Assembly (NCBI RefSeq): GCF_026013615.1
Contig: NZ_JAPDPI010000019.1
Coordinates: forward strand, 42,392 to 106,391
Direction of reading: 5' to 3'
Source: Plebeiibacterium marinum
Lineage (GTDB): Bacteria > Bacteroidota > Bacteroidia > Bacteroidales > Marinilabiliaceae
DNA: 64,000 bases
Each line of letters begins with the position of its first letter. Within the stretch, counting starts at the first letter, position 1. Under the pieces are notes generated by a model. That model saw only the letters and a list, made by a program, of their open reading frames with translations, searched no databases and was not told the DNA's origin. The position numbers and the translations under genes were made by a program. Below, one piece after another: positions 43,484-51,720 of this stretch.

Positions 43484-45727
43484 TTATTTTATGATGGTTA
43501 TTTTGCCAGAGTATATGCCTGTTTTGCATTTTATTGTAATGATGTATACACCGGATGAAACATTTGATAAGTTAATTTCTCTATAGTCATTTAAATACGT
43601 ATTTTTCTTTGTCACGATGCATTGCCCGTCTGTTGAATAAATATCCATGTCTCCAAAAGGATTGTTGTTATCGGGCAAACCAATCCTAAACATCCCTTTA
43701 GAGGGGTTGGGTGAAATAGCTATTTTCTTAATGTGTTTTTCTTTATCAAATAAGCCTGTGTTGTTTGAATTGAAAACGATTACTTGTCCACCGTTGGCTT
43801 TGAGCGAAACATGGAGTTTGCCATCTGTAATCGATCCCGATGTCTTGAGGGATTCTAGATCCGTACTGATTTTCTCAATCGTCTTGGGATCTTTATCTTT
43901 ATAAATAGTGGCTTTGTAATTTATTCCTTCTTCAAGAAAGGATAAGGGAATGTCAATTTCGCGAGAAAGGTTATTGGTAATGCATGATAAAAACCAGCGA
44001 TTACCACTTTTTCTTGCCATAGATATATAATGTCCCATTTGGGCTGCCGGAACCTGAAAATCATCCCAAATGGTAGGAATATACTTGAATAATTCAGTTT
44101 CAACCGGAACGGTATAAATATGGGGGGCTCCGTACCAAAAAACATGTTGAAAAGGACTGTAAAAAAGTATACTTAGAGCTAGTTGATGTGCCCGTGTGGT
44201 TCCTAATGCTTTGGGTTTAGTGTAATCCGGGTCGTTTCCAAAATAACAAATAGTATAATCAGCAGCGCCGGTTAAAAATCTCGTAAAAGGAAGGAGAGTT
44301 GTGTGGTTTCCATTATTATAAACATATTCATTACCGCGTACTCCTTCTGTTGTCATTAGGTTTGGATATTTTTGGGTTAATCCGGTTGGCCTTGGGTTGT
44401 CATGTACGTTTACCAGCATTTCTTTTTCGCCGGCCTTTTTTATCAGGTTGTAAATATATTTGTTTCCGTAAGCCGAATAGCCATCCATAAATCCTAACTT
44501 GACTCCCTTGATTCCCCAACTCTCATATAAATCAAACATACTCGTATTGTTGTAGTTGTACCAGGCTACTTTGTTAATATACAAAACAACTCCAACATTT
44601 TTGCTTTTACCATATTCTGTTACCTCTTCCATGTTTAATCCATCAATTACATCAAGGGGATTTGAGGCTGAACTACTTTCGTTGCCCATGCCATATCCCA
44701 ACCCGTACCAGCCTGCATCAAACATCATATAGTCAATGTTCATTTCGCTGCAAAAGTCAATGGCTTTTTTTCCTCCTTCTGTGGTCAAAACCAAACTTCT
44801 AAATACTTTACCGGGTTTTACCCAGCTCCATTTCGCTTCGTCATACTCCTGGGAGTTTAGTGCATACATCATTTCTTTTTTGTATATCAAGTCTGTAGGA
44901 TTGTCTCCAATAACAAGATATCTCCATGGTAATGCATAAGGAGTGCTTACACTACTGTTTGTTGACAGGAATGAGGTTTTAAACTTATTGTTGCCAAGGC
45001 AGTTAAGTCTGACCCTGACATAGTTGTCATTCCCTGCTTCATTAAAGCAGAGGCTGTGCTCTGAATTGGTGAAAGTAAGGGGTATTAATGATGAAAAGCT
45101 TTGGGTAGTGGATGTTGCGATATAGCCTTGTTCATTCCTTGATTCCGCATATGCAGTATATGTATGCGAGAGGTTGAGCTGCGTATCTTCTTTAGAAATA
45201 TTTATAGATGATGGAGATTCGTTGGTGAAATTAATCCGGAAAGCAATGCCTTCATTGTAGGATCGGAATATATATTCAAATTTTTCGTTTCTGTTGTTTT
45301 GACATTTTAATATCAGTTCATTGTGGTTGTCAGTAACTTCATTCCGTTCTCCGTAGGGGAGGTTTATGGTTTGTTTTTTTGAATTTCTAATTGCTTCCAG
45401 ACAAGTAACACCATCGGTTAAATATCCCGAGCCAATTTGCAGATTAATTATTGATGAAGAGCTTATGTTTTCTTCATCTTTTAATACTTGGTATGTAATA
45501 TTGTTTGAACTTAAACCAACAATAAGCTCAACACTTTCATCAGGAGAAAATAAATGAAAGGTCTCTAAAGCGGCAATGGCTGATTTGAGCTGGATAGGCT
45601 CAAAGTCCGGTGGGGCGATGGTGTCTGTTTCTGACATGTAATTAGTAGATGGCTGATTAACAGGATTGATTTGCGCTTGCGTAAAGTGGATAATGAACGC
45701 AAGTAAAATAATTGAAATAGTTCTCAT
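43484..45727 (-). CDS. GH97 glycoside hydrolase with T9SS sorting domain
   Basis: The 747-residue secreted enzyme has a signal peptide ('MRTISIILLAFIIHFTQAQ'), a GH97 N-terminal beta-sandwich, a catalytic barrel ('MMFDAGWYGLGYGMGN', 'NVHDNPRPTGLTQKYPNLMTTEGVRGNEY'), and a C-terminal T9SS type A sorting domain ('SPNPSKGMFRIGLPDNNNPFGDMDIYSTDG' region). GH97 enzymes are alpha-glucosidases or alpha-galactosidases; the local sequence does not settle inverting versus retaining mode. It is exported by T9SS. It is the first gene of a 5-gene minus-strand cluster. Confidence 0.92.
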   Translation of the reverse strand: MRTISIILLAFIIHFTQAQINPVNQPSTNYMSETDTIAPPDFEPIQLKSAIAALETFHLFSPDESVELIVGLSSNNITYQVLKDEENISSSSIINLQIGSGYLTDGVTCLEAIRNSKKQTINLPYGERNEVTDNHNELILKCQNNRNEKFEYIFRSYNEGIAFRINFTNESPSSINISKEDTQLNLSHTYTAYAESRNEQGYIATSTTQSFSSLIPLTFTNSEHSLCFNEAGNDNYVRVRLNCLGNNKFKTSFLSTNSSVSTPYALPWRYLVIGDNPTDLIYKKEMMYALNSQEYDEAKWSWVKPGKVFRSLVLTTEGGKKAIDFCSEMNIDYMMFDAGWYGLGYGMGNESSSASNPLDVIDGLNMEEVTEYGKSKNVGVVLYINKVAWYNYNNTSMFDLYESWGIKGVKLGFMDGYSAYGNKYIYNLIKKAGEKEMLVNVHDNPRPTGLTQKYPNLMTTEGVRGNEYVYNNGNHTTLLPFTRFLTGAADYTICYFGNDPDYTKPKALGTTRAHQLALSILFYSPFQHVFWYGAPHIYTVPVETELFKYIPTIWDDFQVPAAQMGHYISMARKSGNRWFLSCITNNLSREIDIPLSFLEEGINYKATIYKDKDPKTIEKISTDLESLKTSGSITDGKLHVSLKANGGQVIVFNSNNTGLFDKEKHIKKIAISPNPSKGMFRIGLPDNNNPFGDMDIYSTDGQCIVTKKNTYLNDYREINLSNVSSGVYIITIKCKTGIYSGKITIIK

Positions 45728-45786
45728 AATATTTTGAAGTATAGTTCATGCAAAGTAAAATATTTGAAAAGAATAAAAAAAGCCAA

Positions 45787-45817
45787 CTTGAATAAATTTG
45801 CATTTTCCTTATCTTTG
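45787..45817 (+). promoter_or_regulatory. Candidate promoter of metG
   Basis: A TATCTTTG -7 box at 45810-45817 is preceded at exactly 19 nt by CTTG (45787-45790; TTTG in the consensus). The metG ATG is 75 bp downstream. Confidence 0.6.
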
Positions 45818-45891
45818 CGAAATTATAATTTAAATCCGTACTCAAAGGGTCGGATTTTGTTTTTTTATCATGCAATAATTGCTTTTTATAT

Positions 45892-47928
45892 ATGGATAAT
45901 TTTAAAAGAACACTTGTTACAACTGCCTTGCCTTATGCTAATGGACCCGTGCATATTGGACATCTGGCAGGGGTTTATGTACCTGCGGATATTTATGTAA
46001 GATATCTTCGAATGAAAGGTGAAGATGTATTGTTAATTGGAGGGTCAGATGAGCATGGTGTTCCCATTACCTTAAAAGCAAAAAACGAAGGGGTAACTCC
46101 TCAGGATATTGTGGATAGGTACCACGGAATTATAAAAAAATCTTTCGAGGATTTTGGAATTACCTTTGATGTATATTCCAGAACCACAACTGAAACACAC
46201 TATAAAACTGCCTCTGATTTCTTTAAAACGCTCTATGATAAAGGTGAGTTTGTTGAAAAAGAATCTGATCAATATTATGATGAGGATGCAAAGCAGTTTT
46301 TGGCAGATAGGTATATAACCGGAACTTGTCCGCATTGTGGTAATGAGGGAGCGTATGGAGATCAGTGTGAAAGTTGTGGTACTTCCTTAAATGCTACGGA
46401 TTTAAAAAATCCGATTTCAGTAATATCAGGAAGTGTGCCTGTTGTTAGAAAGACAAAGCACTGGTATTTGCCTTTGGATAAACATGAACCATTTTTAAAG
46501 AAATGGATTTTAGAGGATCATAAGGAATGGAAAGCAAATGTTTATGGACAGTGTAAGTCATGGATAGACCAGGGATTGCAGCCTCGTGCAGTGAGCCGTG
46601 ATTTGGATTGGGGAGTGCCTGTTCCTGTAGAAGGTGCAGACGGCAAGGTGTTGTATGTGTGGTTTGATGCGCCAATTGGTTATATTTCAGCAACAAAGGA
46701 ATTAACGCCGGAGTGGGAGAAATATTGGAAGGATAAGGAAACCAGAATGCTTCATTTTATTGGGAAGGATAATATTGTGTTCCACTGCATTGTTTTTCCT
46801 TCTATGTTAAAGGCCGAAGGTTCTTTTAATTTACCTGAAAATGTGCCGGCTAATGAGTTTTTGAACCTGGAAGGTGATAAAATTTCGACATCAAGGAATT
46901 GGGCTGTTTGGTTGCATGAATACCTTGAAGAATTTAAAGATCAGCAGGATGTGCTACGCTATGTTTTAGCTGCAAATGCTCCTGAAACTAAAGATAATGA
47001 TTTCACGTGGAAAGACTTCCAGGCCAGGAATAACAATGAGTTGGTTGCTATCCTTGGAAACTTTGTAAACCGTGCCATTGTATTAACACATAAATATTAT
47101 GGGGGTAAAACTCCGGAAATGGGCTCGGTAGTTGAAGATTTTGACAAACAAACTTTGGCTGATATTTCTGAAATCGTGAAAAAAGTTCAGTCTAGTTTGG
47201 ATAGCTTCCGTTTTCGTGAGGCTATTAAAGAGATGATGAACCTGGCCAGGTTGGGTAATAAATATCTTGCAGATACAGAGCCGTGGAAATTGGTGAAGAC
47301 AGATGAAGAGCGTGTTAAAACTATTATGAATGTGTCGTTACAGATTACGGCAAACTTGTCAGTTTTAATGGAGCCATTTTTGCCCTTTAGTGCTGTTAAA
47401 TTGCAAAATATGTTAAATATATCCGGCATAGTATGGAAAGATCTTGGTAAAACTGATATGCTTGTGCCTGGGCATGAAATTAATAAACCAGAGTTGCTTT
47501 TTGCCAAAATTGAAGATGATACTATTCAAAAGCAATTGGACAAACTGGAGGCTTCTAAGTTGGCAAATGAAGCTGCGGCAAAAGAAGTTGCTCCGGCGAA
47601 GGAAAATATTTCTTTTGATGAATTTACAAAAATGGACATCCGAATAGGAACCATATTGGAGGCTGAAAAGGTGGCTAAAACCAAAAAGCTTTTAAAGCTG
47701 GTTGTAGATACAGGGATTGATAAAAGAACTGTTGTTTCGGGTATTGCAGAGTTTTTTGCTCCTGAAGATATTGTTGGAAAACAAGTGAGTATTTTAGTAA
47801 ATCTTGCACCAAGGAAAATTAAGGGGATAGAATCCCAGGGAATGATCCTGATGGGAGAAGATGCCAATGGGGAGTTGGTGTTCTTGCAGCCTTCTAAAGC
47901 TATTAAGCCAGGGTCTGAAGTTCGATAA
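45892..47928 (+). CDS. metG: Methionyl-tRNA synthetase
   Basis: The 678-residue enzyme has the HIGH motif ('[13 protein letters not shown]', near residue 20), the zinc knuckle '[18 protein letters not shown]', a KMSKS-equivalent '[10 protein letters not shown]', and a C-terminal tRNA-binding domain ('[24 protein letters not shown]'). It charges initiator and elongator tRNA-Met. It is a stand-alone gene with a terminator right after it and a likely promoter before it. Confidence 0.97.
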   Translation: MDNFKRTLVTTALPYANGPVHIGHLAGVYVPADIYVRYLRMKGEDVLLIGGSDEHGVPITLKAKNEGVTPQDIVDRYHGIIKKSFEDFGITFDVYSRTTTETHYKTASDFFKTLYDKGEFVEKESDQYYDEDAKQFLADRYITGTCPHCGNEGAYGDQCESCGTSLNATDLKNPISVISGSVPVVRKTKHWYLPLDKHEPFLKKWILEDHKEWKANVYGQCKSWIDQGLQPRAVSRDLDWGVPVPVEGADGKVLYVWFDAPIGYISATKELTPEWEKYWKDKETRMLHFIGKDNIVFHCIVFPSMLKAEGSFNLPENVPANEFLNLEGDKISTSRNWAVWLHEYLEEFKDQQDVLRYVLAANAPETKDNDFTWKDFQARNNNELVAILGNFVNRAIVLTHKYYGGKTPEMGSVVEDFDKQTLADISEIVKKVQSSLDSFRFREAIKEMMNLARLGNKYLADTEPWKLVKTDEERVKTIMNVSLQITANLSVLMEPFLPFSAVKLQNMLNISGIVWKDLGKTDMLVPGHEINKPELLFAKIEDDTIQKQLDKLEASKLANEAAAKEVAPAKENISFDEFTKMDIRIGTILEAEKVAKTKKLLKLVVDTGIDKRTVVSGIAEFFAPEDIVGKQVSILVNLAPRKIKGIESQGMILMGEDANGELVFLQPSKAIKPGSEVR

Positions 47929-47951
47929 AAGTATTTGATTTGTGATATAAA

Positions 47952-47983
47952 AAAGGCTGCTCGAATTGGGCAGCCTTTCTTGT
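47952..47983 (+). terminator. Terminator of metG
   Basis: AAAGGCTGC and GCAGCCTTT form a 9-bp stem with a 9-nt loop and T-rich tail, 23 bp after the metG stop. Confidence 0.88.
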
Positions 47984-48006
47984 TTTATGTTGTAACCTTA
48001 GTTTTT

Positions 48007-48945
48007 TTAGTTTTGTGTTAAAAGCCATGCGGAAGAATAGCCATGTGTTTTTCGGTAATTTTTAAGAGCTATTGTTGCTTCCTGTTTATTTATAAAGCCT
48101 TCAAGAGATACCCTATAGCGACCATTAGTGCTGCTTAGTATCTGTGCAGTTTCAATTCCTTTATTATTTAGCTTCCTGACAAAAGATGAGGCAGGATTCT
48201 TGTCTTTAAAACTCCCTGCAATGATGAAATATTTGTTTTCTGGAGCAGGCTCCGGTTCTGCTGTTTTAACTTCAGTTGTCTCTTCTGAAACAGTTATTTC
48301 GTTTGAGCTGGCCTCTTGTGTTTCAGTATTGTTTCCATTTTCAAGTGTTTCTATTGTAGGGATCATGTCAGAGAATGATCCGTATTGTGGGGCCTTTTCA
48401 ATCTCAGGTGAAATAAAAACTAATCCTAAAATAAGGGCAACACTGGCAGCAATCTGGCGAATACTTTTAGATTCAAGCGTCCTTCGCACAAGTCGTCTCG
48501 ACCTGTCATTTTGTTCTTTTTCTTGTTCCAGTGTGTTGAAATGGAATGTGCTTAACCCAAAACAATCCGTTGAAAATGAATCTTTATTGGTTGGAATAAA
48601 ATACGGTAGACCCTGGTGATCATATTTTAAATTACCAACACCTTCTATCAATAACTGTTCACCACGCGATAGTTGATATTTTAATATGCTAATATGTTTC
48701 AGCAAGCGATCCTGAACTTCCGAATATGGCATGCCCTCGCACAATGCAATATGGTTGATTAGTAAACCGTCGTTATGCGATAAATTCCGGTTAAAGCCAA
48801 TTTCTCTTGATGGTGGTGTAAATACACCTGTTTTTTCATTAAAATCAGCATTGATATTATTGGCTACAAACCCTCCTAAATTGGGTACAATTACGCAATC
48901 GTATTTGTAAAGTAATTCTTTTATGTGTTTTTCCAGATTAAGCAT
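48007..48945 (-). CDS. HU-CCDC81 and SPOR domain protein
   Basis: The 312-residue protein has two N-terminal HU-like domains of the CCDC81 type ('HIKELLYKYDCVIVPNLGGFVANN' and 'YSEVQDRLLKHISILKYQLSRGEQLLIEGVGNL'), a membrane segment near 163-181 ('IRQIAASVALILGLVFIS'), a charged linker, and a C-terminal SPOR domain ('KYFIIAGSFKDKNPASSFVRKLNNKGIET'). Such Bacteroidota proteins are thought to bind denuded peptidoglycan glycan strands at division sites through SPOR. The HU part's target is unknown. It is convergent with metG. Confidence 0.9.
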   Translation of the reverse strand: MLNLEKHIKELLYKYDCVIVPNLGGFVANNINADFNEKTGVFTPPSREIGFNRNLSHNDGLLINHIALCEGMPYSEVQDRLLKHISILKYQLSRGEQLLIEGVGNLKYDHQGLPYFIPTNKDSFSTDCFGLSTFHFNTLEQEKEQNDRSRRLVRRTLESKSIRQIAASVALILGLVFISPEIEKAPQYGSFSDMIPTIETLENGNNTETQEASSNEITVSEETTEVKTAEPEPAPENKYFIIAGSFKDKNPASSFVRKLNNKGIETAQILSSTNGRYRVSLEGFINKQEATIALKNYRKTHGYSSAWLLTQN

Positions 48946-49163
48946 AGTGCAAAGTTAATGAAATTATTCCTTTTTGTACATAACTGTTTTTAACACCTGT
49001 TGATAAGCTGTTGATAACTAGAATTAACCGACCAGTACCCACCTGTTTATTATATTTATAAACAGGGTGTTAGTAAAAAATATTTACATAAACATGTGTT
49101 GGGTGGCAACTATTTTATTACTTTTACGCTCTTAAACAAAAGAAGTTTTAATTTAATAAAGAT

Positions 49164-50192
49164 ATGAGCAAGCAAATCTTAGTTACGGGGGGAACCGGTT
49201 ATATTGGTTCACATACAGTTGTTGAACTTCAGGAGTCGGGTTTTGAGGTGGTTATCGTTGATAATCTTTCTAATTCGCAGATTGAAGTATTAGATAATAT
49301 TGAAAAAATCACAGGGATTCGCCCTGCCTTTGAAAAATTCGATTTATCTGATAGTGTTTTAACTGACCAATTCTTTCAAAAGTATAGCAATATTGAGGCT
49401 ATAATTCATTTTGCTGCGTTCAAAGCAGTTGGAGAGTCGGTACAAAAACCCTTGGAATACTACCGTAACAATATAAATTCTTTGTTGAACCTGTTGGCAG
49501 GCATGAAAAAGTATGGGGTTAAAAACATGGTGTTCTCATCTTCATGTACCGTTTACGGGCAGCCTGATCAGCTTCCGGTAACTGAAGCTACGCCTCGCAA
49601 AGAAGCAGAATCACCATACGGAAATACCAAAGCTATTTGTGAAGATATTATGCGTGATTTCTGTAACACAAATGAGGAAATAAATTGTATTGCTCTTCGT
49701 TATTTTAACCCAATCGGAGCTCATGAATCGGCATTGATTGGAGAATTGCCGGTTGGTGTTCCTAACAACCTGGTTCCTTTTATTACTCAAACAGCAGCAG
49801 GGTTGCGTGAAGAGCTTAGTGTGTTTGGCGATGATTATGATACTCCGGACGGAACAGCGATCAGGGATTATATTAATGTTGTAGATTTATCAAAAGCCCA
49901 TGTTGTAGCAATCAATAGGCTAATAGAAGACAAAAAGAAAAATAATTACGAGTTTTTTAATGTGGGAACCGGAGAAGGTTATTCTGTGATGCAGTTGGTA
50001 AAAGCTTTTATTGAGGTTACTGGTGTTGATTTAAAATATAAGGTAGTTGGAAGAAGAGGTGGAGATATTGAAAAGATCTGGGCCGATACTTCATATGGAA
50101 ATAGTGAGTTGGGGTGGAAATCAGAAAAAACATTGGAAGAAACTCTTGCTTCTGCTTGGAATTGGGAAAAGAATGTACGCGGAATCAAGTAA
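49164..50192 (+). CDS. galE: UDP-glucose 4-epimerase
   Basis: The 342-residue SDR starts 'MSKQILVTGGTGYIGSHTVVELQESGF' and has the 'FSSSCTVYGQP' and 'SPYGNTKAICEDIM' (Tyr-x3-Lys) motifs of GalE. It interconverts UDP-glucose and UDP-galactose for surface polysaccharide synthesis. Length matches the family. It is followed by a terminator and then by rfbB on the same strand, both likely serving cell-surface sugar nucleotides. Confidence 0.95.
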   Translation: MSKQILVTGGTGYIGSHTVVELQESGFEVVIVDNLSNSQIEVLDNIEKITGIRPAFEKFDLSDSVLTDQFFQKYSNIEAIIHFAAFKAVGESVQKPLEYYRNNINSLLNLLAGMKKYGVKNMVFSSSCTVYGQPDQLPVTEATPRKEAESPYGNTKAICEDIMRDFCNTNEEINCIALRYFNPIGAHESALIGELPVGVPNNLVPFITQTAAGLREELSVFGDDYDTPDGTAIRDYINVVDLSKAHVVAINRLIEDKKKNNYEFFNVGTGEGYSVMQLVKAFIEVTGVDLKYKVVGRRGGDIEKIWADTSYGNSELGWKSEKTLEETLASAWNWEKNVRGIK

Positions 50193-50217
50193 TTGTCCGG
50201 TGCTGTAATGATATTTT

Positions 50218-50249
50218 AAGGTTGCTCGTAATGGGCAACCTTTTTTTTT
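50218..50249 (+). terminator. Terminator of galE
   Basis: AAGGTTGC and GCAACCTT pair around a 9-nt loop, followed by TTTTTTTT. Confidence 0.93.
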
Positions 50250-50309
50250 AAAGCCAATAGTGATATATTGCATTAAAATTGATAACTCACAAATCAGAAA
50301 TTTCCTGAA

Positions 50310-51362
50310 ATGAAGAAGATTTTAATTACCGGAGGAGCCGGATTTATTGGTTCTCATGTTGTGCGTTTGTTTGTGCAACAATATCCTCAATATCAAATTT
50401 ATAATCTGGATGCCTTAACCTATGCGGGTAATCTTGAAAACTTGAAGGATATTGAAAATGAACCCAACTACCATTTTTTAAAGGCTGATATTGTAGATGA
50501 AAGTGTAATGAATGACCTTTTTTCTGAATATCAATTTGATGGGGTTGTTCATTTGGCTGCAGAGTCGCATGTTGACCGGTCAATTTCAGATCCCCTGTCG
50601 TTTATTAGGACGAATATTGTTGGAACAGTTAATTTGTTAAATGCTGCCAGAGCTACCTGGAATGGAAATTTTGAAAACAAGCTGTTCTACCATATTTCTA
50701 CCGATGAAGTGTATGGTTCATTGGGCGAAACTGGGTTGTTTACAGAAGAAACACCATACGATCCAAGAAGTCCTTATTCATCTTCTAAAGCCAGCAGCGA
50801 TCACTTGGTTAGGACATATTACCATACTTATGGTATCCCTGTTGTAATTTCCAATTGTTCTAATAATTATGGTCCAAACCAGTTCCCCGAGAAATTAATA
50901 CCATTGGTAATTAATAATATAAAAAAAATGAAGCCGATTCCTGTTTATGGGAAAGGAGAGAATATTAGGGATTGGCTCTTTGTAATTGATCATGCACGGG
51001 CCATTGATATGATATTTCACAAGGGTAAAGTGGGCGAAACATATAATATTGGGGGAATTAATGAATGGACTAATATTAATCTTATCCACAAGATGTGCGA
51101 AGTGCTGGATAGGAAACTGGATAGAGAACCAGGGACTTCAGCCTCGTTGATTACTTTTGTAAAGGACAGGGCCGGGCATGATATGAGATATGCCATAGAC
51201 TCTTCAAAGTTGATGAAGGAACTTGGATGGGAACCATCTCTTCAATTTGAAGAGGGTATTGAGAAAACAATAGATTGGTATCTTGATAATGAGGAGTGGA
51301 TGAACCGGATTACAGATGGTTCCTATGAGAAGTATTATAAAGATCAATATGTGAATAGATAA
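50310..51362 (+). CDS. rfbB: dTDP-glucose 4,6-dehydratase
   Basis: The 350-residue protein has 'ILITGGAGFIGSHVVRLFVQQYP', 'VVHLAAESHVDRSISDP', 'STDEVYGSLGETGLFTEETPYDPRSPYSSSKASSDHLVRTY' (Tyr-x3-Lys), 'NCSNNYGPNQFPEKLIPL' and 'DWLFVIDHARAI'. This is the RfbB signature for the second step of dTDP-rhamnose synthesis. The other rfb genes are not in this window. It is followed by a terminator and a hairpin/leader repeat. Confidence 0.95.
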   Translation: MKKILITGGAGFIGSHVVRLFVQQYPQYQIYNLDALTYAGNLENLKDIENEPNYHFLKADIVDESVMNDLFSEYQFDGVVHLAAESHVDRSISDPLSFIRTNIVGTVNLLNAARATWNGNFENKLFYHISTDEVYGSLGETGLFTEETPYDPRSPYSSSKASSDHLVRTYYHTYGIPVVISNCSNNYGPNQFPEKLIPLVINNIKKMKPIPVYGKGENIRDWLFVIDHARAIDMIFHKGKVGETYNIGGINEWTNINLIHKMCEVLDRKLDREPGTSASLITFVKDRAGHDMRYAIDSSKLMKELGWEPSLQFEEGIEKTIDWYLDNEEWMNRITDGSYEKYYKDQYVNR

Positions 51363-51366
51363 AGAA

Positions 51367-51398
51367 AAGAGGGTGTCAATTATTGACACCCTCTTTCG
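51367..51398 (+). terminator. Terminator of rfbB and first element of a hairpin/spacer/ATG module
   Basis: AAGAGGGTGTCAA and TTGACACCCTCTT form a 13-bp stem with a 3-nt loop, then TTCGTTT. It is followed by AAACCTAAACCCTAATCT and an ATG (51421) with 12 sense codons (MKKNTCLIYGVF). Confidence 0.9.
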
Positions 51399-51462
51399 TT
51401 TAAAACCTAAACCCTAATCTATGAAAAAAAATACTTGTCTTATCTATGGGGTTTTCTAAATA

Positions 51463-51484
51463 ATCGGGGCACGTTTGCCCCGAT
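51463..51484 (+). repeat. Second hairpin of the hairpin/spacer/ATG module
   Basis: ATCGGGGCA-CGTT-TGCCCCGAT is a perfect 9-bp stem with a 4-nt loop, followed by A-run, AACTTAAACCCTAACCTAATT and an ATG at 51512. No T-run follows, so this is not a standard terminator. The spacer up to 51720 otherwise shows no gene. Confidence 0.75.
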
Positions 51485-51720
51485 CAAAAAAACTTAAACC
51501 CTAACCTAATTATGAAAAACTCTTTTGCCTTTCAGATTTTATATTTGCAAATGATATGCCACAATTATCAATGCTGTCTATGTTAACTAAATTTAACTTC
51601 AAGGTTAATTTATGTAACAAATGGGTCATGGTAGCTTTAAGGAATTATGGCTAAAGGCATGGTTTTATTGCAGCTTAATGCCTTTTTGTATATTTTTAGC
51701 ACTCTAAAAAAATAGAAATC

